A stretch of DNA of 64,000 nucleotides from Polytrichum commune (Eukaryota > Streptophyta > Polytrichopsida > Polytrichales > Polytrichaceae): the NCBI GenBank assembly GCA_950295325.1, contig OX485807.1, positions 22,663,666 through 22,727,665 on the forward strand, given 5' to 3'. The notes below the pieces were generated by a model. The model was not told the DNA's origin and ran no database searches. It saw only the letters and a program-made list of their open reading frames with translations. Both the position numbers and the translations under genes were made by a program. Positions 45,110 to 56,000 of the stretch are shown here, piece after piece; within the stretch, counting starts at the first letter, position 1; every line of letters starts with the position of its first letter.

Positions 45110-46285
45110 TTCTAGCAAACTTATAACTTATAAGGAGCGTGGGCCTTATGCGGTCACTCATCTTACTTAGATGCCTATATTTGAGTAGTAGGTACATGAA
45201 CAAGGTTTATACTTTAGAATGAACACTAAAAGGACATGTGTTACGATGACATTGGATCAGGTGTTCAACCTCTATTAGTAATTTTAGGTTCATTGTTATG
45301 TAATTGGAATGGTTTGTGTGATCACTTAAAAAGAATAAGTATCAGTTTTCATATTGTCTAATTTTAGAAGCTCAATACCAATTCAAGAACTAGCAATGAC
45401 AATATGAGTAATTTGTAGTCATTGATTATATCAATGAACTCATGGTGTGATCCATTAGTCAAGATTGGTTTTGAAGTTGGAAGTGCCCACAATAGAGCCA
45501 TGTACCTATTAAAGAGTGGTTGGGCCTTATGTGGTCACTCCCATGAATTGGACACCTATTATTTGAGTAGTATATGTGGCAAGGTTTGTAGTTCATATTG
45601 AATACCAAAAGGACATGTGCCATAATGTGGTTGAACTATATGTCAAAATCTATTAACTATTAGAGGGTCAATAGTTAATGAGATTGGGAAGGTATGTTGC
45701 TTGAAAGAAAGATGCTCTTCACTTGACCTTCTATTATATTTTCATCTCAACTCCAATTGTGAAACTTGAAATGACAATCATCTTGCGTGATTCGCAAATG
45801 CTAACGAGGCGAGGCAATTCCTTATTCGATCCATTGGTCAAAGTTGCATGTGAAGCTTGAAATCTGTTTGAAAATGCCCAAAATAGGGTCATGTATCTTA
45901 CGGTGCTATTCTACTTTTTTTGGCGGACACCTTTATTTGGCTGGTGTGTTGTTGTGTGAGCATCAAAGAACAAACGCCATGAAGACACATGTTCAAAAAA
46001 GATTAGACTACGCTGTCAAATATTATTGACTACTCCGCACTCAATAGTGAACACAATTGAAAGAACAATGTATGTGTTTAGTTTAAAGAACCAACAAATG
46101 TGCACTTCCAATAACCATATGAAATCAGGTAGGTCCAATCTTCAATATGATTTTCGTTGATGCTTGCTAACGCAATGCAAGTTTTGTTGTGTAAATCTAA
46201 CCAATAGTAGTTGGAGAACACGAAAAATGAACCGAATAACACCCACATACATACCTTACATGACGAGGTCACAAGGACTCTATCC
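45110..46285 (+). repeat. 391-bp tandem repeat, three diverged units
   Basis: GGGCCTTATG(C/T)GGTCACTC occurs at 45141 and 45532, and GCCATGTACC / GTCATGTATC at 45498 and 45889; both offsets are 391 bp. Each unit holds GGACACCTAT-like sequence, TATTTGAGTAGTA, an ACCAAAAGGACATGTG-like block and a TCAATAGTTAATGAGATTGG / TCAATAGTGAACACAATTGA-like block. Related single copies lie near 1640, 15790, 39405 and 60950. Confidence 0.82.
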
Positions 46286-47358
46286 CAACAATGTTACTCA
46301 CAATAAGTAGTTTCAAGCATGTCTACATTACAAATTGCTCCTTCTCAGATCATATCGACTCAAAAAAAGACACATTGAGAGCCGGTTCACATGGGGTCCC
46401 AAGTCCCAAGTCTCAATCATGTTATCAAATCCTAACATGAGGGCAAATCCCAAGCTTTTGAGCCTTAGGAACCATTACATTATGGTTTATATTCACTAAA
46501 GTCGAATCTTCATTATTTTATGCATAAAAACTCTTGTTGATTGTTTGCTTTGAATGCAAAGTTTGATCTAGCAATCACATCCAAGCATGTTGACGTAACA
46601 CATGAGCCAATGTTTAGCTTGCATCAACTTTTTTGCCTCACGGGAGGATAAATTTGGCAATCATATGCTCATCGAGGACATATCTTGAAGCTATATAGGC
46701 TTATCATAGGAACCCTAGAAAACAATTTTGTTAACTTCAGAGATTAAAATTACATGTGCCTATTGGAATTTACATTATAAATGTGGATCACTAGATAAGC
46801 AGAAATTTCTCGTCCCTCGTTATTAGGGTTATCAAGATTTGCCACAGTAATTAGCAGGGTTGCAAATTGGTGTGGGTTGGAATTACATATAGTTGGCCCT
46901 CTATAGAGAGAAGAAATGCTGACCATGTGATCAACGTGATTGGAATGCCCGTTCGACCCACCCTTGGCATTAAACCCTGGCCCTCTACACTATAAGTGAT
47001 AGCATTGCCTTGTGTATTATGAACATGTGGTACTCCCCAATGCGCGAAAAATTATCAACGTTAAGCATTTAAGTGATAAGATTTGTCTCTCATCTTGACT
47101 ATTTTTTCTTCCACAAAGTGTTGATTTAATTCTCATGCTGGCCACCAACAAACATGCATCTTCTTTTTTTTGACCTTCACATCTACATAGCAAGTAATGC
47201 ACCCGGATCTTAAACATTTTATGCATGCATGGGTCAAAGGACATATTTATTATGATATTTGTGAGGCTCGCACTTGCATAGTATGTGTTTTGACTTGATG
47301 CAGTTGCAGGACTCAAATCCAAAATACACTTGTTAGAGATAAAAGAAATGAGAAAGAA
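46286..47358. other. Intergenic, nothing recognised
   Basis: No supported gene. 46380-46490 repeats words seen at 42220-42530 (TCCCAAGTCCCAAGTC, GCTTTTGAGCCTTAGG). Confidence 0.4.
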
Positions 47359-47381
47359 ACGTCGGTGTCATGCACCGACGT
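47359..47381 (+). other. Perfect 9-bp stem, 5-nt loop hairpin
   Basis: ACGTCGGTG, loop TCATG, CACCGACGT. It stands out as a GC-rich stem in AT-rich DNA. No T-run follows and no gene is adjacent, so no function is assigned. Confidence 0.6.
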
Positions 47382-48336
47382 GAATGTGAGACTATTCTCC
47401 TTAGATTGATCATGGTTATCCATCGTGCACGTTATGGTGTAATGCTCTCCTTTCAGATGTGGGCTTTGTGGGGAGAGGGTGGTGGGGGGGGGGTGTTATG
47501 GCAGGGGTGCCGCATGTCCTTGTTGATGAAATATACTTGTTAGAAAATATTCTACCTCAGTTTAACAATTGCAAGTATTAAGTTGCTATAAAACGAACTC
47601 TACAAGTGTGTATTGCCTTCCAGGAGCTATGGCTATGGAGAAACTGTACCGAAGGGGTATGAAGCATTCACGGAAGGCTGAGGAAGATAAAATAAGGCCT
47701 AAATTTTGAAAAAAAACACTTATATAAAAATTAAAAAAAAAATCCTTCAATTTTGAGTTATTTATTTCGTATCCTCTTATTTGAAGAAGCAAAATCCTAT
47801 AAACAAATAGAACAGATGGTCCAACTACAAAACTTTTTTCTTATCTTATCTTTATGCTTGTGCTTTATGGTACATTTATTAGCACACTTGAAACGTGTTG
47901 TTTGGTACTCCCATAACTTAACACTTTTACAACCCCGACTATAGTAAGGTGACAAATTCATTTCTATATGTTGGTGATAAGTTTCAATTTTGTACTTTAA
48001 AGTGTATGCATTCTAGAAGTAGTTCACACTTACATCAAACATTGACACACTCTTATGTAACATACAATGGGTTTATACTAGGATCCAAGACTAAAGAACC
48101 CTAAAATTAACCGATCCTATTGGTTGAGACCAATATTTTGTACCCAAGGTGTGGCACCTCGTCAAGTCTCGGTGGTCCCGCCCAAGATGTACTACACTCA
48201 ATGTGAGAAACCAAATTTCAAGCTCGTGTCCACTCTAGAATGAAAAAACAAGGTTCATGGAGGGGTTGTTTTGGACCTTGCATTTATTGGACCGAGATCA
48301 TAATGCTAACCCACTATTAAACTACTTATCACAGAG

Positions 48337-48368
<32 letters not shown>

Positions 48369-48725
48369 GAACGTACCTCTCATTCATCCAAAACAAAAGC
48401 TTGGAAATAGTATGAAGCCCATAGGTTATCCTTTCTTGATTGATTTGACATATTGATTAACTTTAATGACCCCGAATCAATCTACTTGAGATCATTTGAG
48501 ACAAATTGACAACAAACCTATAGGGGGTAAAGTTTTTATGTTGGATGGATGAGAGGTATGCTCATATACAACAATTCCTCCATCCATCCTTGAGTGGATG
48601 TATTCAAAGCAACATATAACTTTAGGTTGGCTAGCAACTTTAGGTTGAATATGGAGAATCCATGTAAATTTGATATGTATTATATATTAGAAGTTGATAT
48701 GCTACTTCATGACTAATGGAACAAC
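47382..48725. other. Intergenic; G-rich tract and GA microsatellite
   Basis: 47469-47498 contains several G-runs, the longest of about nine. 48331-48368 is an (AG)n microsatellite with GAAA interruptions. No gene supported. Confidence 0.6.
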
Positions 48726-48957
48726 GAAAGGGGAAAACCGACCACTTAGTTACCAATGGGGAAACTGAATTTGAGAATGAATTGGTTGAAGTTCAAAACT
48801 TTAGGGAGAATCACCGATTGTTTTAGAGGAATCTATGGAATATACATCGAATTGTTTTGGAAAAAACTGAATAATGACAACATGTGGTTGGACTTGGGAA
48901 CACTAGGGTTTTGACCGATTATGCCCACATGTCTCCCGTAATGGAACATTACAATAT
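48726..48957 (+). repeat. Dispersed 0.2-kb repeat (family F), copy 3
   Basis: It starts GGGGAAAACCGACCACTTAG, keeps TTGAAGTTCAAAACTTTAGG and ends TTTTGACCGATTATGCCCAC. It aligns over its length with 62531-62742. Confidence 0.8.
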
Positions 48958-50639
48958 GATATTCGAAAGTTTGTTTGAGATATTGACACACATGTCTTGA
49001 CTTAGCCTCTCTACAAAAAGGTATACAAAGACTTGGGTGGTCGAAGTTAATGAGAGAATATTATTTTTTCACTTGAGTTGGGCTCACATATGCAAAATAC
49101 AAAGTTCTTGTAAAATGAACATATTAAGTATACACATTGCATGCATACCACAAAGGGAGGGGGTGTTATACTAGTGTTGAGCTCATATGGAAGAGTAAAG
49201 TTACCTAGTTCACATCTTTATATCCATCACCGAAGGATACTCTTTATATGACAAAAACAAAATCGGCATCTTTAAAGGTAAGGATTTCCAAACCCTAATT
49301 TATACCTGCCACTAAAGGATACCTTGTACCCGACCAAATTTTGGTGGGTAGCCACATGTAGGGTAATCAACATTCAACACTACCCTTTAATTATCCTTGT
49401 AGTATTTAAAGGGTAGATTATGGAAAAGAATAAAATGACACAAAAACATCCTTTTTTTTCCCTACACATTCAATATGGTACACACCATATTATAATTATG
49501 ACGCATAGATAATAATGCGTTTCTTAGCGTTCAAATGTTAATATCTCCCCTAAATCTTTGACAAATTTGGGAAGGTTGAGTCTATCTTGTAGTTCGTCTT
49601 GTGATCTGTGTAGTGAAATCCACTTGTGAACATCCATCGAGACATTTGTTGACGAAGAGATACGAAAGTTCACTTGTAGAAACAAGGAACAACAATAAGT
49701 AGCTGAATATTAACATGCACATGCTACCTTGAATTACAATTTAATAGAGTATGATCCACGTTACGTACACAATGAACAATCAAAATGTGAAACACACAAA
49801 CAATCCACATTCAAACTCGCCAAATTTCTAAGTTGATGAGAATAAAAGACTCTTATTTCCGAGAGGAAAAGAAGCTCTTTGTTTTGGAGGAAGCGAAGCT
49901 ATAAGTGAAGGGTGTATTTTGTTGGATGGGTGATACCTTAATATGAATGAAAAAACAATCATCCGAGTAACATGTAAGCACACTTAGCTCCAAAATTGTA
50001 TCAATTAGGTAACATGTAGGATAACATAAAAGCTCGGTGGGTGAAGAAGCTCAATCAATGCCCTTGGCAAATATTTATGGGCAAGGGCATCCTTTACCTT
50101 CCATCACCCTTTCAATACCCTTTTCATCTAGATACCCACCCAACTTTGGTTTATACAAGTCGTGATATGGCATCGTTTTATTTATTTTTTATTTTTAGAA
50201 TAAATTTTACACCATTCATATATCTATAATGAAGAATTCACATTTTTTGATACATGTCCATGACGTACGACATATTTGACGGTACATTGATTTTTAGCAC
50301 CATTTGGTTCTATATTGTTCAGGTAATCTTCATACCTACATAAAATTGTCCTAATACCAATTTGATTTAGAATGATATTGAGCCAAACATCAACTCGGGA
50401 GTACAAAGATTTTCTCACCTTCACATAACCACCATTATATATCAATTTTATTACAATTTTGATACTCACATTTAGAATCTTTGATACCGTTCTTGATGTT
50501 GGTTACTAATACCATGCATTCCCCTACAAACCAAACCCACGTTGGTTTAAACACGAGAAGAACAATCTTCACTTTGATAATGAAATGAGATTGGTTTTGG
50601 TGTTTGGGAGGCCAAAAGGCTCATGAGACTAGAGTACAT
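48958..50639. other. Intergenic, AT-rich, nothing recognised
   Basis: No supported gene or repeat structure. Confidence 0.45.
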
Positions 50640-51690
50640 CATGATGGTGTCAAACCAACTAATCCCTTGGAGTGGTGGAGTGCGGCAACCTTTGTGATAT
50701 AGAGGCTAACATCGGCTTGATGGTCCAACTGAAAGAAAAACTCGAGACTCCCTAACACTACATTTTCAAAAAGTGATTGGAGCCTATCCCTTAATGGAGT
50801 TATATAGGGGACAATGTAGCACAAAGTGTTCCTTTGTTTCCACTACACTATAAGAGCAAAAATGGCGTAATTTATTGTCTCTAGATATAGGTATAGTTGA
50901 ATGCTGTCCAATTTCAATTGCAAGTCTACGTGATTCGAGGTGCAACAAACATCAATGATCTTGTGTCGTGGTGGTGTCAAGGGTTGCTTCAAGCACAATA
51001 CGCATTCATATATGAGAAAATCTTTGAGGTGGAGGTAATCTAGTTTTCCCCCTTAAGAGATGGGATGAAGTCCACTCTTTAGCAAGAAAGGCCTCCTTGA
51101 GATCATAAAATTTAATTTTTGATGGTATGGTTTCCTCATGGGATAGGCACTATGATGCCTTCCATGTTTATGCCTTTCATGGGTTGTCGATTTGTGCCAT
51201 GTGTTAAATCAATGTGTCGGGAGAGTGAGGTTGCTCGAGTGACTAAATAAGAGGGGGGAGGGGATTTAGATGGGTAAGCCATTGTTGAAAACCCATAGTT
51301 TAGCTCAAGAGCATATAGTTCCATTGGGGAGTTCCTCCAAATTGGGTAGGTTGTCAAAGAACGCACTTTGACAGGAGACATCACGTGTATCTCCAAGCCC
51401 GTCTCAAAAACCTCATAGTGAGAGTATTTCAAGTTGCCTCCCCAAACTTTGATGCCACATGTGAAAGTCGAAAAGCACTCAAGCCTCAAATAGATGGGAT
51501 TTGAGTTCCCAACACGTGACTCCAACTATTGCTTCTCTCCCCAGGGTGACCATCAAAACCTTTCGTACCCGAGGTATTCATTCATATTCATGGGTTATCT
51601 CAAGCTGGTCCCTCCTTCCTTGCCTCATGGGTTTCATTTTCTTTTTGTTGCAGCCAAAGATCACGATTTTGGTCTTAGATAATGAACAAG
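50640..51690 (-). pseudogene. LINE retrotransposon reverse-transcriptase tail, decayed
   Basis: The minus strand carries, in order, KTKIVIFGCNKKK (about 51680-51640), a frame with LEITHEYE, and the 129-codon frame 51525-51136 containing GIKVWGGNLKYSHYEVFE, TTYPIWRNSPMELYALEL and LVTRATSL. The first recalls the KT(K/E) segment near the palm of plant LINE reverse transcriptase, and the second the C-terminal 'YG-EVWGG' region that follows it. Downstream frames to about 50640 may be the element's C-terminus. Stops and frame changes separate the parts. It would have copied LINE RNA into the chromosome, but no complete RT or endonuclease is present. Confidence 0.65.
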
Positions 51691-51979
51691 ATGGCCATAC
51701 GAGCTCCCAAAGCAATGGGTTATTGAATGGCTATGGACACGATTAGGATTTGGTGACCAATTTCCGTGGTTTCGTGTATCGTACAAGAGGTGGGTTTGCG
51801 GAGCTAAAAGCGTCCATTTAAGGCCCGCTTTCCTTAGGATAATGCAGCTTTTTGAAGTCCAAGCAAACTTTCCTTACCACTGATGAGCTGCCGCTAGTTC
51901 AATGTTCCAGAACACAAAAATTGTTCTTTAATACCCACCTGTATTTAGGTGATCAGCGATTGGCAGGTATGTAGTGAGT

Positions 51980-53059
51980 TTTAACCTATTGTGCCGGGAC
52001 GTTCCCAAAGGGGAACTTGGACGGGAACGTTCGTACCCTCACGGGGATCACGTTCGTGCCCTGCCGCCATTAAGTCTCTTTTCTTCCCCGGGCAGCCCAG
52101 GCCTCCCGGCGTCCGCCACGTGGACCGTGCCACATCGGCACGGGACATTGACTCGCAAACCCCGCGCCCAATCGGACTGCTCCCTGCACAGCAGTCACGC
52201 GCGGATACGAACGAGACGCTGTATACGAGTACAGATACGGGTTGGAATACGAGGGAGGGCGTGACTGTGGAGGGGGGGGGGGTGTTGGGAGGCCGTAGGG
52301 GGGGGGCGGATACGTAGAGGGAGGGAGGGAGGGGGAATACGTAGAGGGGCGTAGGGGGGGAGTGTGGGTTTGGAGGGAGGAGAGGCGAGGCTGGTGTGGG
52401 CCAACGTCGTCGCTGCGGAGGAAGCGAGCCGGCGCTGTTGAAGCGAGCCTGATCATCATCACAACAGCCGCGCTGCGTTACGGAGAGCAAGCGCACCGTC
52501 GCCTCGAGCACGGCGGTGTGCTGTGGCAGCTGCGCGCGCGTCCGGAGTAAGCTATCGGGGGGTTGGCGAGGGAGGGAAGGGGAGGTGATGGTCGCGCGGA
52601 GTTGAGGTGTTGGGGCACTGTTACTTGAGGCGGAGTTCTGGCGGGGGATCGGGGCACGAGGGCGAGGAGGAGCGTAGGGTGGAGGCTTATTAGTGGTAGG
52701 AATTGGAGCGAGGTGGCGGGTGGCGGGGGCTGGGGCTATAGGGGGCGAGGTTTGTGGCTCGGTCTAAGGGGTTGGACTGCCGACGGCGACGTGAGGAGAT
52801 TTTGGCTACCGTCGGCCGATTGGGAGAGGTTAGGTTCGGAGAGCGGAGGGTGAATTGGAGGAGACCGGCTGTGTGGTTTCTTGTGGAGGCGGAGGGAGTC
52901 GGGAAGCTGGTGCCATTGTAACGGAAGTTCATGTCGCCCGCGATAAGCACCTCCCTGCATTTAGTTCGTCAATTGTGAAACCCGTGAACTGAGTTCGCCA
53001 GTGGTTTCCGCTTGGGAAGCTCGTCGTGTTGGTCTCGTACGTTTGGCGAGTAAGGAGAT
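51980..53059 (+). promoter_or_regulatory. GC-rich promoter/5' UTR region of the YTH gene, with G-run tract
   Basis: This is the only long GC- and CpG-rich stretch in the window. It sits directly upstream of the YTH start codon at 53060. At 52265-52385 the plus strand has many G-runs (several of seven or more) with spacers of a few bases, a strong G-quadruplex candidate on the coding strand. Overlapping minus-strand frames (51981-52511) are proline-rich low complexity and are not called. No TATA box or transcription start can be fixed. Confidence 0.55.
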
Positions 53060-56000
53060 ATGGCGGCAGTCGCTCAGCCCGCTGAACGTATCCTTATAAT
53101 GTGCATTTGAACATAGAAAGTTGTCTTTAACGGTGCAGGCGGGGCTCTACAAATACTAACGACTTATAAGGACACACAGCGATTGAGTCCCTGGCGCAAG
53201 TATTTGATATTGAAAAATGTTTCTTCGTCCGGTGTACAACGGGGACGTGGGAACATGATGTACGGCAGCGAGTGTGTGAGGGAGTGCCGGTCGTTTGCGT
53301 TCCAGACAAAGAAGCTGGACTTCCTTATTTAAGTCCTGTGCGTTCATTGCTTGAAAAGCTCCGCTTACAGGAGGGGGTGCCTTTGGCATTCATTTTTGTC
53401 TTTCAAGAAGTCATTCTGTGAGCTCCATCTTGAGTTGAACGGGGTGTTGTAAGCTTTTTGTGATTGCCGAGAGCTTTGTTTAACTCTTAAACAACTCGCC
53501 TTGGCCGAGAAGGGTACAATGAGGACCTTGACTCTACAGTTATTCTGGTTCTGGTCCTTTTCAATAGAGTCTACTTATACGAAGTTGAATTGCGTTAGTC
53601 TGTTGACGAGAAGCTTGATCATGAGCGAAGATGGTGAAGGACTCGGCAGATCAGGGGACAGGATACATTCCTCTGATGTCCATTAATGTCTTCGTTGACA
53701 CGGACCTACCATAATCCATCGCTCACCGAATTGTAAGTTTTCAGCTGTTTGTCAGGGACTCCAACAAGTATATGTCAGTCGCGTATACTTCTTTGTAGTT
53801 TCTCTGGAATTGGCAGGCGCGCCGTAAGTTGGCTCTACATCCAGGTTGTTGAAACACAGACTCTGAAGTCATTTTGGCGAAACGTGACTTCAGGTGATGA
53901 ATAGTAACAGTAACGTGCGACGTTGTAGACACCGCAAAATTTTGTGGCTGCGTTCTTGAAACTTCTGAGGTGGACATATAAGCTTGGTATTGCATCGTTT
54001 AAATAGGATGAAACCGACACTGAAGGCGGGATTGTGACCTGTAGAACCTTTCTCCTTTTCTTCTTTGCCTTGTTCTTGAAAACAATGAATTCATTGCAAG
54101 AAGGGCACGAACAATGAGCAGCCGCAGCCGGGGAGACTTCACGAGGGAGGTGGCAAAAATAAGTACCAAGGGCTCCATTCTTGTTTGTCCTTCCAGAACT
54201 TTTTGCCTGTGAGTTTTTCGCAAGTGATGAGACTCGCATCAGTCTTTTTGTGGCCGACTTGCTTCCAAGTTCTATGCAAGGCCTACGTCAAGCGTAAACC
54301 TACCTCCTCTGCGTTTTATTGACATGAGTCGACAGAGTGGCGGGTTTAGAAAGTTAGCTCCATTAGAACGAGAACGACTCCTTTTCCCGACAACTGCACT
54401 CTTGTGTTCTCGCTCAATGCGCTTATCTGTTTCGCTGTTTTCTTTCTGAAACATACGATTCAGGTCTGATATACGAACTTAGCGTGGAACTTACGAAAAT
54501 GCTTAGGTTTCGAGAAGTGCGGTGATTTATCTCTGGAATCGGTGCAGTTTCTCGTGTATGGCCAACGAGAGTGCACTTTTGGATGACGTGACTTTGTTGT
54601 TATGAATGAAAGGAATATAGTGGATCGCCTGTTGGAGGAAGCCGCACTACTGAGCACGAGAGCAATCATTGCCCATCGAAGCATTTCCCTCGGAGACTCT
54701 GTCGTCAGTCTCTTAGGCTTAAATCTGTGTATTCTTTCACCGCTTGCGATTTACGCAAAATAGGGTTTACATTTTAGGTCTTTTACTTGTAAGCGCAAAT
54801 CCTTGATAGCACTATTCTTAGGGTACACGGCTATATCTACTGGCATGGGTACACACGACGAAGGTTTTTTGCGTCTCTCTGACTGTACGAACCGAGCACC
54901 TTGTCTGTTTTTTCCTTAAAATTTCTTAACAAAAAGAGTGAATGGAGCATTTTGCACGGCGGCCACTAACTTTAGAGACTCCAAAGGGTTCATTATTGAT
55001 TATGGTTGATATTTTTTTAGCGTCTCATGTCATCACCTGCACTCTTTTCGATGTATTTGATTGGTGGCCGGGCGAGCCAGCAAACCTGTTAGTAGTGATG
55101 AACGGCTTATTCTGCTTAAGGACACCAACCGAGCCTTTTCTTACATACAAGGAGAATGCTCGAAAGTGTCTGGTTGTCTGATGCCACTCTCATTATTACT
55201 TCGTTACAATTCGCAAATTCTTTTCATGGTAGACTGGACGTATCCTACTGTGTGGTGTTCGTCCACTGTGCGCTACTTTTACTTCCTTTTACTCCTTCAC
55301 ATTCAAATTGAGTAAGTAAGACAACTTGTGGCCCAACTCCATTAGTCCACACGTTGTGTTGGACATTTGTTGGAAAATTTGTCTGGGACCCTCGAGCAAA
55401 TTCCGGCTTCAGTTGAGGAACATACAAGTCGACTTAGAAGTCCAAGTTGATATTCTTGAGTTTCTTAACTGCCATTGCAAAATTCTAGGTTCAACGAGTT
55501 TTTCCTAAAAGCTACTGTTCTTATAACTAGGGTTAGAGGGTTTGAAGGTGTTAGGGTTCCACATATTGAATTTGGCTTGCACAATGCGTTTACTTAACCT
55601 GAGGTATCTACCAGAACTGAGCGAACTGCTGCAAAATCTGAAAGTGGACACTGAGAATCAGGCCAGTGACCTCAATCCTGAGGTATGTCACACTGTCCGA
55701 TTTTAAACCGTATTTGGATTATTTTGAATGTGGGTGTGTCTAGTTCTAGCTGGATGGCAGGCAGTGCACCTTTATCCTTTCCTAGTTAATTTTCACTCTG
55801 TATTTAAATCTTACCTCAATATTGATTTGTACTAGAGATTGTATAGTTAACATGGTGCAAACATACGAGCAATGCTTAGAGCAGGCCACGTTTTCCCCCA
55901 TGTCTACGAAGCCATTTCAAGACTTGACATCAAATCCATCAAAAGGATCTTAATACACACTGAATCCTGATAACTTCTGTGTCCATATTGCAGGTGCCTG

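Noticed and set aside
51981-52511. 176- and 130-codon minus-strand frames opposite the G-rich tract
   Set aside because: They are proline/serine low complexity produced by C-rich sequence, overlap each other in two frames, and lie in the upstream region of the plus-strand YTH gene.
55584-55682. ATG at 55584 as the YTH start codon
   Set aside because: It is possible, but it lies in the 31 bases before a good acceptor (CTACCAG). Joining 53060-53087 to 55615 gives an N-terminus matching known ECT proteins in phase.
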